Of a DNA stretch of 31,700 nucleotides, positions 21,766-29,568 are shown piece after piece (position 1 is the stretch's first letter; each line of letters opens with the position of its first letter). The translations under genes were made by a program, and so were the position numbers. The DNA is taken from the IMG/VR virus record IMGVR_UViG_3300044729_001702, positions 1 through 31,700 of that record; one strand, given 5' to 3'. The notes under the pieces are model-generated. The model was not told where the DNA came from. It did no database searches and saw nothing but the letters and a program-made list of their open reading frames with translations. Source of the DNA: a virus.

Positions 21766-22170
21766 ATGCAAGCGCTACTTACAACGATCGCGGCAGGTAT
21801 CACGAACTCGGCAGCGACTTCTTGGTTTCAAGGTCTCGGAGGCCGCGTCTACGTCAACGAGGCGCCGGCAGATACCCAGTTACCGCTTTGCGTATATGGC
21901 ATTGCGAACGCCGACATCGAGCAGACGTTCGGGACTGATCGAGAAGCGTACGTCATCGAGTTCACGCAGTACCATCCGCACACATCCGGCGTGAATGTCG
22001 CTCTTGGATCAGCCGAGAAACTGCATACGCTGCTTGACGGTATAGCGCTGACAGCGAGCGGATATGATCGAGTCGTGATCCGGGCCGAGTCTCGGGGCGT
22101 TCCCGCGATGGAGGACGACGCGATCTCGACTACCTCGCGGTTCCGATTGACCGCGATCAAGGGTTCCTGA
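21766..22170 (+). CDS. Tail terminator-like protein
   Basis: A 134-aa protein in the canonical slot between gp10-like and tail-tube genes. It has an N-terminal helix (L-L-T-T-I-A-A-G-I), a strand region (L-P-L-C-V-Y-G-I), Y-V-I-E-F-T-Q-Y, the helix A-E-K-L-H-T-L-L-D and C-terminal strands. This is the alpha/beta pattern of tail terminator proteins. GAGGAG at 21752-21757 precedes ATG 21766. Confidence 0.68.
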   Translation: MQALLTTIAAGITNSAATSWFQGLGGRVYVNEAPADTQLPLCVYGIANADIEQTFGTDREAYVIEFTQYHPHTSGVNVALGSAEKLHTLLDGIALTASGYDRVVIRAESRGVPAMEDDAISTTSRFRLTAIKGS

Positions 22171-22171
22171 C

Positions 22172-22600
22172 ATGAGCTACCTCGTAGGCAATGATGGCGG
22201 CGTCGTTCTTGGCGATCACTTTGCGCAGTTCAACGCGTGGAACGGCACGTTCTCGCGGCAGGTCTCGGACATCACCGGATTCTCTGATGCCGGTCGCCGG
22301 CGTCGTCTGGGCGTCTGGGACGCGAACGGATCGGCCGGCGGATTCCTGCGTGCCGATGCAACCTCGACAGGTCCGGGCGTGAATACGACCGACTGGCAGA
22401 CCGGAGGATCGACCATCTACCTTCACGCCAAGGGCAGCGGAACCGTCGCGACGAACGCGACCGGCGTCTGCACGATGATCCTGACGGCGGTCATCAGCGA
22501 GGTCGCCATGAGCGTGGCCAAGACCGGAGACGCGGCCGTCTCGTTCAACTGGGCGCTTGCCGGCGGCGCGATCCCGATCGAGCTCTGGGACGAATCGTGA
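22172..22600 (+). CDS. Major tail (tube) protein
   Basis: A 142-aa beta-rich protein after the terminator-like gene and before the chaperones, the usual place for the tube subunit. The sequence contains F-N-A-W-N-G-T-F-S-R, S-T-I-Y-L-H-A-K-G and a hydrophobic C-terminal hairpin ending S-F-N-W-A-L-A-G-G, which fits the small tube fold. It is at the short end of the family, consistent with the short tape measure. Assignment is by synteny plus fold pattern. Confidence 0.62.
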   Translation: MSYLVGNDGGVVLGDHFAQFNAWNGTFSRQVSDITGFSDAGRRRRLGVWDANGSAGGFLRADATSTGPGVNTTDWQTGGSTIYLHAKGSGTVATNATGVCTMILTAVISEVAMSVAKTGDAAVSFNWALAGGAIPIELWDES

Positions 22601-22851
22601 GGCTCTGGCCTACCACGGTCCTGACACCAGACGACTGGATCGCCGAGGTCACGTTCACCGACGGCAGAACCTATCGCATGGGCGCTTCTCCGCACCTGTC
22701 CGAAGAGGCAGTCATCGCGCAGGTGCGGCAACTGTTTGCCATGCGGAACAAGACGCGTCAGGTCATCGACATCAGGCTGAGGCGTCGCGTGCAGGCGTTT
22801 CAGTCTGTTCAGGAGATGCACGTAGAAAACAGGATGCGACTCGTTTCATGA
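22597..22851 (+). CDS. Unknown small tail-module protein
   Basis: An 84-aa protein starting at GTG 22597 over the tube stop (GTGA). It is basic, with W-I-A-E-V-T-F-T-D-G-R-T-Y-R-M then a helix and an Arg-rich stretch (I-R-L-R-R-R-V). I do not recognise a family. It sits between the tube protein and the tail chaperone, so a tail-assembly role is likely by location. It overlaps the next gene by ATGA. Confidence 0.6.
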   Translation: MRLWPTTVLTPDDWIAEVTFTDGRTYRMGASPHLSEEAVIAQVRQLFAMRNKTRQVIDIRLRRRVQAFQSVQEMHVENRMRLVS

Positions 22852-23240
22852 AGACCATCGAGGTGAAGAAGGGCGTCCGCATTCCGCTCATAACGGTTCG
22901 CGACATGATGCAGGTATGCGAGCAGGCGTTCGAGGAGGAACGAGCGACGCTGGTCGCGGACCTTGACGCTTCTGGCGTAGATCCTCAGACGAGGCTTGAG
23001 CGGCTGCGAGAGCATTCGCAGCGGCGCGGGACTGTGAGCCTGCTCCTCCTTGCGACGTTTCGCATCGCGACTGCCGGACAGATCGTCCGAATCGCGCTTG
23101 AGCGAGCCGGCCTAGAGCCTGACTCCGCCATCGCCGAGATGACGCCGGAAGAGATGGTCGAGGCGGCCCAGATGCTTTGCGGATACCGGAAGGCGGAACC
23201 GGATACGGTCCCTCTGGAGCCGGGCCAGCGGACGACCTAA
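22848..23240 (+). CDS. Tail assembly chaperone, G-like
   Basis: A 130-aa helical protein directly before the tape measure, the normal chaperone position. Helices include V-R-D-M-M-Q-V-C-E-Q-A-F, L-L-L-L-A-T-F-R-I-A and M-T-P-E-E-M-V-E-A-A. Its 3' end is overlapped by a second frame (23123-23431) lacking an ATG start. That is the arrangement of lambda-like G/G-T chaperones made by -1 frameshifting. ATG 22848 overlaps the previous stop. Confidence 0.65.
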   Translation: MKTIEVKKGVRIPLITVRDMMQVCEQAFEEERATLVADLDASGVDPQTRLERLREHSQRRGTVSLLLLATFRIATAGQIVRIALERAGLEPDSAIAEMTPEEMVEAAQMLCGYRKAEPDTVPLEPGQRTT

Positions 23241-23431
23241 CGGTTCCGAACTGGCTCGGCACGGCGGCATTTATCGCGAAGAACGCGCCCGGCTTCGGCG
23301 ATCCCCTGTCGATGCCGATCGACGTATTCGCCTCAGTGGCGGAAGCGGTCTCCGATATGATCGTTCGAGAGAACGGCGGCGACAGCGGACGTTCCGCAGT
23401 CGATCGCGAGATGAGGAGGCTTCTTGGCTGA
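23177..23431 (+). CDS. Tail assembly chaperone T-like extension
   Basis: A frame of up to 84 codons from TTG 23177 (open from 23123), -1 relative to the G-like gene, ending 8 nt into the tape measure. Natural-looking sequence begins after the G stop (L-T-V-P-N-W-L-G-T-A-A-F). It has no ATG or GTG with a ribosome site, so expression is probably by frameshifting from the G-like gene. I saw no canonical slippery heptamer in the overlap. Independent TTG initiation remains possible. Confidence 0.5.
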   Translation: MRIPEGGTGYGPSGAGPADDLTVPNWLGTAAFIAKNAPGFGDPLSMPIDVFASVAEAVSDMIVRENGGDSGRSAVDREMRRLLG

Positions 23432-24311
23432 TCCCTCACTAAACCTATCGGTCGTTGCCGACATCAGCGCTCTTCAAAGCGGGATGCAGCAGGCGACGCA
23501 GATAGTCAACTCGTCGAGCGCCCAGATGGCAAACGCCGTCGAGCGCAACATCGGACAGCGATTCGATGCGGCGATGTCAAACGCTGGCCGATCCGCGAAG
23601 CGCCTCAATATCGCGATGGACTCGACGCGAGCGGTAACGCTTGCCGCTACCGGCGACATCGAGGGCGCCGTGAACGCTTTGCCTGGCGTCTTTGGTGCCG
23701 TCGCCGGCGCGGCGTTCACGCTGGGAGGCGTGCTACACGAGGCGTTTACCGGCGCGAAGGCTGCTGCGGCCGAGTTAGAGGCGCAAGTGCGAAGAATCGA
23801 GACTTCGTCAGCGGTCAAAGCCCAGACGCGAGAATACGAGAGGCTTCTCGCCATTGAGAAGGAACTTGATCCGATTCGCAAACTCGAACTCGAGCGACAG
23901 AATGCGATCGCGAAGGCGCGTCGCGAGATGCTGGAGATGACAAAGGAGATCGGAGGAGCCGAGGCCGCGACGATGCAGGCGGCTCGCGAGCGGCTCATCA
24001 ACGCGCAGTACGACAACAAGATTCGCGAGGCGAATGAGCGACTCGCAAAGCAGACGGCAGAAGCCGACGAGCGATCGACAAAGGCAAAGGAAGAGATTGC
24101 AAAGATAGAGCCGCCGAAGCAGACGCCGATGCAGGCGCTCGTCTCGTCCGTGACTACAAGCCTCGGAGGCGCATTCAACTTCGCGCAGAATCCGGTGTTA
24201 CAGTCGATTCAGGACTACGCCATCAAGCAGGCCGGATACCAAGCAAACCTCGTGCTTACGGCGCGTGAGATACTGCAACTTCTGCGGAACCAAGGGACGG
24301 TGATTACGTGA
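23424..24311 (+). CDS. Short tape measure protein
   Basis: A 295-aa protein in tape-measure position. It has an N-terminal D-I-S-A-L-Q-S-G-M-Q-Q-A, typical of tape measures. A hydrophobic patch follows (G-V-F-G-A-V-A-G-A-A-F-T-L-G-G-V, about 86-105), then a long coiled coil of Ala/Glu/Lys/Arg (about 112-225), then a short C-terminal domain. With about 0.15 nm of tail per residue the tail would be near 45 nm. TTG 23424 is supported by AGGAGG at 23414-23419. Tape measures are commonly 700 to 1,500 aa, so this is unusually small. Confidence 0.75.
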   Translation: MADPSLNLSVVADISALQSGMQQATQIVNSSSAQMANAVERNIGQRFDAAMSNAGRSAKRLNIAMDSTRAVTLAATGDIEGAVNALPGVFGAVAGAAFTLGGVLHEAFTGAKAAAAELEAQVRRIETSSAVKAQTREYERLLAIEKELDPIRKLELERQNAIAKARREMLEMTKEIGGAEAATMQAARERLINAQYDNKIREANERLAKQTAEADERSTKAKEEIAKIEPPKQTPMQALVSSVTTSLGGAFNFAQNPVLQSIQDYAIKQAGYQANLVLTAREILQLLRNQGTVIT

Positions 24312-25192
24312 GCGTCTACGTCGTCGAGCAGCTCGGAAGTCGCAACGTCTCACGGACGCAAGGCAAACTCAAGGCTACGCGTACGTTTCACGTCTGGGAC
24401 GACGCGACTCCGCTCACGACGCCGAACTCGATCTCGCAACTCTTCGGCTCGAACGGCCTGCCGTACTTCGGCGAGCCGTTTCCCGGAACGACCAGTCTCG
24501 GAGCGACTGACTGGAGCATCGCTCGCGTAGAAGGCCAGAGCGATCTATGGTCTGTGACCTGGGAATATCAGGAGGTCAGCGGAGGCGGAACGATCTCGCC
24601 GCCGCCTCCGGCTCCGGACGAAGTCACCGACGCCGCAGTGAATGGCTACATCGAGGTCAACGCGTCGCTCTCGGCGTCGCATATCGACGTTTTTAGGGCG
24701 ATCGACCGAGCGACCATAATCGCGCAGTGCTCGACGAACGGCCGGCACGCTCTTGGCATCCCGGATCAGTTCGACATCGGCGGCACGCGTGTAGATTCCG
24801 GAGGCCACCCGGTCTCCTTCATCCTGCGACAGTTCGAGGTCAACATCACGCTCGTTCGCGAGGGACGGTTCCGGCCGCGGAACCTGCTCTCGTTCGTATG
24901 GAAGCGGAACCGTACCGCGTTCCTCGACTGCGAGCCGGGAAGCGTGATCTACGCTGGCTGCTCCGTGAATCGCATCGGCGAGCGAAAGTTCCAGTACAAC
25001 CATAAGTTTGTGTACGACCAGTTCTTCCACATGCGACAGGTTCCGTCTCGCGACATGAACGGCGAGGTCTTCCTTGCACCGCTTCCGAACGTGCCTGGCT
25101 CATCGTGCGCCGAGTCCGTTCGATTCGTGCAGCCGTTCCCAGACCTGACCGAACTCCGCAACATCGACTCGCTCTTTGCGAAGGTGACCTGA
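24308..25192 (+). CDS. Tail-tip protein of unknown family
   Basis: A 294-aa protein immediately after the tape measure, starting at GTG in a GTGA overlap. The first 90 residues are beta-rich (V-Y-V-V-E-Q-L-G, R-T-F-H-V-W-D). A run of prolines at 97-101 marks a hinge, and a larger second domain follows (Y-I-E-V-N-A-S-L, then F-L-D-C-E-P-G-S-V-I-Y-A). The position is that of distal tail or baseplate hub proteins, but I do not see their motifs, so only a tail role is claimed. Confidence 0.6.
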   Translation: MSVYVVEQLGSRNVSRTQGKLKATRTFHVWDDATPLTTPNSISQLFGSNGLPYFGEPFPGTTSLGATDWSIARVEGQSDLWSVTWEYQEVSGGGTISPPPPAPDEVTDAAVNGYIEVNASLSASHIDVFRAIDRATIIAQCSTNGRHALGIPDQFDIGGTRVDSGGHPVSFILRQFEVNITLVREGRFRPRNLLSFVWKRNRTAFLDCEPGSVIYAGCSVNRIGERKFQYNHKFVYDQFFHMRQVPSRDMNGEVFLAPLPNVPGSSCAESVRFVQPFPDLTELRNIDSLFAKVT

Positions 25193-25193
25193 C

Positions 25194-25592
25194 ATGGCTA
25201 ACGAGATCAGCATCACGAACCGTCTCCAGATCGCAAAGGGATCGTTCCAGTTCTTCTTTGCGCCGAACACGCTCCAGGCCGATCTCGCGAGCGAGGCATC
25301 AGCCGGAGGGAACCAGATCATCGGCTCCGGGGCCGAGGCTCTCGACCTCAACGGAGACGTATCGGCGAACGGCGTCGCATACTTTCAGAACCTTTCGACC
25401 GCGATCCCGATCGAGCTCGGCATCAGCGGCTACACCTCGACGACGGCAGGCACTAGCATGATCTCGCTCTTCCGTCTCAACGCCGGCGAGTCGTGCATCG
25501 CGCGAGCCGCGACGACGAGCATCTTCGCAAAGGCAATCACGAGCGGCACCAATACGCAGGCATTCGTCTCGTTCCAGATCTTCAGCCCATGA
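25194..25592 (+). CDS. Small beta-rich tail protein
   Basis: A 132-aa protein. It is rich in Ser, Thr, Ala and Gly, with strand-like segments (G-S-F-Q-F-F-F-A, V-A-Y-F-Q-N-L, F-V-S-F-Q-I-F). The composition resembles small virion beta-sandwich proteins. It lies between two tail-tip genes and overlaps the next one as ATGA. Family not recognised. Confidence 0.55.
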   Translation: MANEISITNRLQIAKGSFQFFFAPNTLQADLASEASAGGNQIIGSGAEALDLNGDVSANGVAYFQNLSTAIPIELGISGYTSTTAGTSMISLFRLNAGESCIARAATTSIFAKAITSGTNTQAFVSFQIFSP

Positions 25593-26422
25593 GCGTACGG
25601 TTCACGAGCGGAGGCGTCGGACGGTTTGGGTTCGACGAGGCGAACGCGACGCTCGACGCCGCGGACGCGATGGTAGGCCGGTTCGGCGATGCCGGAAAGC
25701 CGCAGCGCGTCGAGATGCCGAAGCCGATCGTGGCACGGCTGACGCAGGATCTCGGCGACCAGACGTTCGAGCTTGGTCCAGAAGGAATCAAGTATCGAGT
25801 CTGGAACTGGGCGCAAGTCCAGATAGGTCAAGGTACGACCAAAAAGAAAATCGAGATTTCTCCTCAAGGTAAAACGTCGTTGAAGTTTGGCGATGCTCCG
25901 CTCGGCCAGGCCGTGCAACTTGGCGGAACGTCCAAGGTCGGAGACACCATCGTCTTGTTCAAGATGATGTCTACAGACGGAAGGCCGTGGTTCGTATTTA
26001 GCGGAAGCGTCGCCGCACAGAACCTCATGCTTGAGATCGTCTCCAGCGAACTCAACGAGCAGATGTCGAGCGGGAACAAACGGGTATACACGTATCAAGT
26101 CGAGCCGCGAAAGATCCGGTACGACGGCGGAGTCGTCATCGAGCCGTGGACGGAGATGAAGAAGGGATACGCGCTCAACACGTATGAGATCAGCGGCGCG
26201 GTCGACGCCTGGGGTCACGGTCAGGAACTTGAGTTTGAGGATCTCGGAGAACTCGTGCCGGCTGCCATCGAGGGTTACGTAACCGCAACGCTCACCGACA
26301 TCGGGAGCGGTACCGATGACGCGACCTACATCTTTGAGGCGGCGAACCCGATGAAACCGGAATGCCAGGACGACGCGACGCCGACCGATGCGCCGTCCGG
26401 CATCCTCAAGCGAGGTCTCTGA
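25589..26422 (+). CDS. Tail-tip/baseplate protein, unknown family
   Basis: A 277-aa protein with a Gly-rich N-terminus (F-T-S-G-G-V-G-R-F-G-F) and a mixed alpha/beta body: Y-R-V-W-N-W-A-Q-V, G-R-P-W-F-V-F-S-G-S, V-Y-T-Y-Q-V-E-P. The C-terminal part is acidic and includes Y-V-T-A-T-L and D-D-A-T-Y-I-F-E-A-A-N. No enzymatic motif is visible. ATG 25589 overlaps the upstream stop. It belongs to the run of tail genes by position and coupling. Confidence 0.6.
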   Translation: MSVRFTSGGVGRFGFDEANATLDAADAMVGRFGDAGKPQRVEMPKPIVARLTQDLGDQTFELGPEGIKYRVWNWAQVQIGQGTTKKKIEISPQGKTSLKFGDAPLGQAVQLGGTSKVGDTIVLFKMMSTDGRPWFVFSGSVAAQNLMLEIVSSELNEQMSSGNKRVYTYQVEPRKIRYDGGVVIEPWTEMKKGYALNTYEISGAVDAWGHGQELEFEDLGELVPAAIEGYVTATLTDIGSGTDDATYIFEAANPMKPECQDDATPTDAPSGILKRGL

Positions 26423-26730
26423 TGCTGACACGGAAAGCACTGCGGACGGTGTTGAGCAGGATCATCGCCTGCGGAAGCGGCGAGACGATCGTGGTTCACG
26501 CGATGTATTTCGCAAACACGACCGCAGCCGCGCGGACGTTGCGTGTGCATCATCTGTCGCAGGCCGATTCCGCGACTACAGACAACGCCATCTTCTATGA
26601 GGTGCGACTGACCGCAAACTCGACGCTCGTCGATTCGACTCGGATCATGCTGAACGAAGGCGATCAACTCGTCGGCGTCTCGGATGCCGCTGGCGTGACC
26701 TGCACCATCTACGGCGTCAGGTCGGCATGA
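26422..26730 (+). CDS. Small virion-type beta protein
   Basis: A 102-aa protein. The pattern of alternating strands (T-I-V-V-H-A-M-Y-F-A-N, R-T-L-R-V-H-H, I-F-Y-E-V-R-L-T, L-V-G-V-S-D) recalls small beta-sandwich proteins common in phage tails and capsids. It starts in a TGATG overlap and ends in an ATGA overlap with the cysteine-rich gene. Exact role unknown. Confidence 0.6.
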   Translation: MLTRKALRTVLSRIIACGSGETIVVHAMYFANTTAAARTLRVHHLSQADSATTDNAIFYEVRLTANSTLVDSTRIMLNEGDQLVGVSDAAGVTCTIYGVRSA

Positions 26731-27545
26731 CCGGAATCGCCGCGGCCTTGATGTGCTGCTGCGCCGATCGCGGCGGCGACGAAGATCCGTGGCCGGAGAG
26801 TCCATGTCCGGGTTGCGCTCCGTACGTGGACATGACCTGGGATGGTTCTGTCGAGGTCGAGTCGCAGTGCTGTGACCAGGTGTTTGATCAATGCGTGCCT
26901 CCTCACAGGTGCCGACCGTGCGAGGCGCATTTCCAGTTCGGCGGCGATTTCTGCCGCGACTGTCCCGGCCACGGTTGCTTTCTTCAGAAGGTGAATCGCA
27001 AGTCGTTTCGCGTGTCCTCGATGCGCCTGTTCGCGCGACCCGGCATCGCATCGCGATGCCAGTGGATCGGTGCCGGCCAGCCGCAGTTCTTCGACATCAA
27101 CTGGTGCTGCACGTCCGCACTTCCAGACATCCCTCAATGCTCGCACGGCGACACGATCCCATACTTCGGACGAGGATCGGTCCAGTTCAAGGCGAACATC
27201 TCATGCCGCCTGTATCCGACCGAGGGATATGTCGGCGAGTTGTGGGTGCGGTTCGGGAACCAAAGATGCCTTCGGCTCGATCAGTGGAAACTCCTGTTGA
27301 CGTTCATCCCTCCGGCCGGCGGGAACATCTGCGCGGCGTGTCCTGATTTCCTGACGCACGGCAACTGGAAACCGATCAGGAACATCTCGCCTTTCACGCT
27401 GCGAAGCACGTGCAACATCTTCCCGAACTACGGTCCGGTTCCGGGACCGTTCAATCCGGGTTGCGGAAGTTCGGATCTCGATCCGGTTCCGTGGTCTGCC
27501 TTCGATCTCGGGAGCGTGGTCACGCTCAAGGCTCCGACGCCATGA
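26727..27545 (+). CDS. Cysteine-rich tail protein (23 Cys in 272 aa)
   Basis: A 272-aa protein with 23 cysteines by my count. Thirteen lie in the first about 87 residues (M-C-C-C, P-C-P-G-C, Q-C-C, R-C-R-P-C, F-C-R-D-C, G-C). The rest are spread through a beta-rich second half (N-W-C-C, N-I-C-A-A-C). Paired C-x2-C/C-x-C spacings suggest metal sites or a disulfide-stabilised extracellular fold. No signal peptide fits a phage structural gene. It is followed immediately by another cysteine-rich gene. I do not recognise the family. Confidence 0.65.
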   Translation: MTGIAAALMCCCADRGGDEDPWPESPCPGCAPYVDMTWDGSVEVESQCCDQVFDQCVPPHRCRPCEAHFQFGGDFCRDCPGHGCFLQKVNRKSFRVSSMRLFARPGIASRCQWIGAGQPQFFDINWCCTSALPDIPQCSHGDTIPYFGRGSVQFKANISCRLYPTEGYVGELWVRFGNQRCLRLDQWKLLLTFIPPAGGNICAACPDFLTHGNWKPIRNISPFTLRSTCNIFPNYGPVPGPFNPGCGSSDLDPVPWSAFDLGSVVTLKAPTP

Positions 27546-27799
27546 CGTGCAAGCATCTTGATGACCGGACTTGCAGGCTCGGCCTTTGCGGAGGCGTGCC
27601 GGCGCTGTCATGCTGCGAACGATGCGAGTCGTACGAGGGACCGAAGCGAGGCCTCGGCGACTTCGTGCAGATGGTGACTCGAGCGACCGGAATCGAGAAG
27701 GTCGTCCATGCGATCGCCGGCAAGGACTGCGGCTGCGGCAAGCGACGCACGGATCTGAACCGGATCATGCCGTTCGGATCGTCGGAACCGGAAAGGTAG
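27542..27799 (+). CDS. Small cysteine-rich, probably zinc-binding protein
   Basis: An 85-aa protein with eight cysteines. Five cluster in the first 28 residues besides C3 (C11, C16, C24-C25, C28). The C-terminal motif is D-C-G-C-G-K-R-R-T-D-L-N. The last motif, a C-x-C followed by a basic patch and L-N, occurs in small phage proteins encoded among tail genes. Zinc binding is likely. ATG 27542 overlaps the previous gene by ATGA, tying the two Cys-rich proteins together. Confidence 0.6.
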   Translation: MTCKHLDDRTCRLGLCGGVPALSCCERCESYEGPKRGLGDFVQMVTRATGIEKVVHAIAGKDCGCGKRRTDLNRIMPFGSSEPER

Positions 27800-27808
27800 G
27801 ATGGTGGC

Positions 27809-29224
27809 ATGGCGGTAACGCTCACAGGAACCGGAGGTCTATTCACGCGGCTCGGCAAGCTCTTCGGCTTGGCGAAGACGATCCGGCAGCACCAGCAGGC
27901 GATCGCGCCGACCGCGGCGACATCGACGAGCGGCGTCCGCACCATCTACTCGGTGTACGCCTCGACGACCGGGACGCTTCCGATGGCGACCGATCTGGTT
28001 CAGGCGGTGTCGAACGAGGAGATGGTCGCCGGAGCCAGCCTCTCGACGCTGCTCAACCTGAAGGCGGCAGCCGAGCGGACGCTTATCGAGATGGTTGATG
28101 CCGATACGAAACTGCCGGCCAAGACGGTTCCGGAGGCGATGCGAGAGCTAGCGTTCCAGATGAACCGCGACGGCGAGAAGGTCGCGGTGTCGTCGTTCAC
28201 TGTCGGATCGACCGCGTACAACGCGGCGAACACGGGAAACGCCGTAGTCGTCGTCTCGGACGAGGCTCCGAAGATCATCAAGAACAACGTCGTATTTTCC
28301 ACGAAGGTCGCAGGCCAGCCGTACCTTCGAGCCGAGACGCTGACGTTCTCATGCGCTGACGACACGAAGACCGCTGGAGTCGCGAGCGGCTCCGAGGTCT
28401 GGACAGTCACGGGCGATCGCTCATTCCCGAACCTCGATCGGCGATGGCGAGCCGGCAGCGGGACCGCGATGCGGATCAATGCGACCTGCGGCGATCAGGA
28501 TGCCGGCGGATCTCCTGGGCTGAACCTGCTAACGAACTCCGACTTCGAGGTCTTTGCGTCCGACGTTCCGGTCAACTGGGAACTCGTGACCGGAACGGCG
28601 ACGACGCACGTGGCAAGCAGCACAACGGCCCAGCGCGGATCGGCATCGTTGAAGTTCATCGGCGACGGCTCGACGCTGACGAAGATCCGACAGCGGACGA
28701 ACTACGGCAGCGGAACCTACGGCAAGCTCAAGGGCGACACGCTGTACCTGCTCTCGGCGTGGCTGCGGAGCGATGGAACCTCGGTCGGCGGAACGCTGCG
28801 GATCTCGTTCCGAGATCAGACCGACACGGTTCTCGGCACGATGACGGTATCGGTCAACTTCGCCAGCCTGACTACGTCGTTCGTCCGCTACGGCTTCGCG
28901 GTCATCTCGCCGGTGAATATTCCCGATGAGGCATATTTGGTGATCGAGTTGACCACGGCAGTCAGCGCGACCGGCTCTATCCTCATTGACGAGGTGACGG
29001 TCTGCGAGATGCAGCGACTCGCAGCCGGCGGTCCTGGTGTCGCGATCGTCGCCGGTTCGACGGACAGCCGACGCGGCGATCTCGCGACAGTCGCGATCTC
29101 GGCGAGCGTAGTCGGCGAGATGAACCTTGAACTCGATCGCATGTTCGGCCTGTACGAGACCGGGATCTTCCTCCCGAGCGGAACCGGTACGAACGTCACG
29201 GTCGCCGACTCATTGATCTCGTGA
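27809..29224 (+). CDS. Tail/baseplate protein with carbohydrate-binding-like domain
   Basis: A 471-aa protein closing the tail module. An N-terminal helical part (about 1-110; F-T-R-L-G-K-L-F-G-L-A-K) is followed by a middle beta region. A domain at about 238-400 opens L-L-T-N-S-D-F-E-V-F and contains W-E-L-V-T-G-T, G-S-A-S-L-K-F and Y-L-L-S-A-W-L-R-S-D. That is the pattern of CBM/galactose-binding-like jelly-rolls. The C-terminal part repeats short hydrophobic strands and ends near the terminator. Probably a host-surface-binding tail component. GGTAGGATGG precedes ATG 27809. Confidence 0.68.
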   Translation: MAVTLTGTGGLFTRLGKLFGLAKTIRQHQQAIAPTAATSTSGVRTIYSVYASTTGTLPMATDLVQAVSNEEMVAGASLSTLLNLKAAAERTLIEMVDADTKLPAKTVPEAMRELAFQMNRDGEKVAVSSFTVGSTAYNAANTGNAVVVVSDEAPKIIKNNVVFSTKVAGQPYLRAETLTFSCADDTKTAGVASGSEVWTVTGDRSFPNLDRRWRAGSGTAMRINATCGDQDAGGSPGLNLLTNSDFEVFASDVPVNWELVTGTATTHVASSTTAQRGSASLKFIGDGSTLTKIRQRTNYGSGTYGKLKGDTLYLLSAWLRSDGTSVGGTLRISFRDQTDTVLGTMTVSVNFASLTTSFVRYGFAVISPVNIPDEAYLVIELTTAVSATGSILIDEVTVCEMQRLAAGGPGVAIVAGSTDSRRGDLATVAISASVVGEMNLELDRMFGLYETGIFLPSGTGTNVTVADSLIS

Positions 29225-29328
29225 GACTGAGCCTGTAGGATTCCGCAGCCGACCGGCGCATACGCCGACCGACCAACTCCGGCCGGAGCCTCATCCCCTC
29301 CGGTGCCGCTTATGGCGGCAGTCATCTC

Positions 29329-29366
29329 CCGGCCTCGCGTTCCTCAGGACGCGGGGCCGGTTTATT
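29329..29366 (+). terminator. Rho-independent terminator ending the virion operon
   Basis: A 12-bp stem (29329-29340 with 29349-29360) with a single T-G wobble, an eight-base loop, and TTTATT at 29361-29366. It is the only hairpin-plus-T-run of classical form I found, placed about 105 bp after the last tail gene. Confidence 0.8.
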
Positions 29367-29404
29367 GACGCTGGGACGCGTTGCTAGCAGCCGGGAGCCT
29401 GTCC

Positions 29405-29419
29405 GGCCCGGCCCGGCCC
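29405..29419. repeat. GGCCC tandem repeat in control region
   Basis: Three perfect GGCCC units in a row, flanked by GTCC (29401-29404) and GGAC (29420-29423), which are inverted to each other. It sits between terminator and promoter, a place where packaging or replication signals would not interrupt transcription. Function unknown. Confidence 0.6.
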
Positions 29420-29496
29420 GGACGCGTCAGAAGCCGTGCCCGAGGCCTAGTTATCCGGACGTTTCCGGTACTGGCGGATTTAGTGCAGCACGCGAC

Positions 29497-29524
29497 TTGA
29501 CAAGGCCGAAGAAGGCCGTACCAT
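29497..29524 (+). promoter_or_regulatory. Sigma70-type promoter for the early operon
   Basis: TTGACA (perfect -35) at 29497-29502, a 16-base spacer and TACCAT (4 of 6 matches to the -10) at 29519-29524. The spacer contains AAGGCCG twice, three bases apart. Transcription would begin near 29531, just before two leader hairpins and the first early gene at 29584. Confidence 0.65.
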
Positions 29525-29530
29525 TCACCC

Positions 29531-29568
29531 GTCGGCCTGATGAGCCGACCGCCGCGGGGTTCGCGGCG
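29531..29568 (+). other. Paired hairpins in the early mRNA leader
   Basis: Hairpin one is GTCGGC 29531-29536 with GCCGAC 29544-29549 (seven-base loop). Hairpin two is CGCCGCG 29550-29556 with CGCGGCG 29562-29568 (loop GGGTT). They abut each other, immediately after the expected transcription start, and end five bases before the Shine-Dalgarno. Confidence 0.6.
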
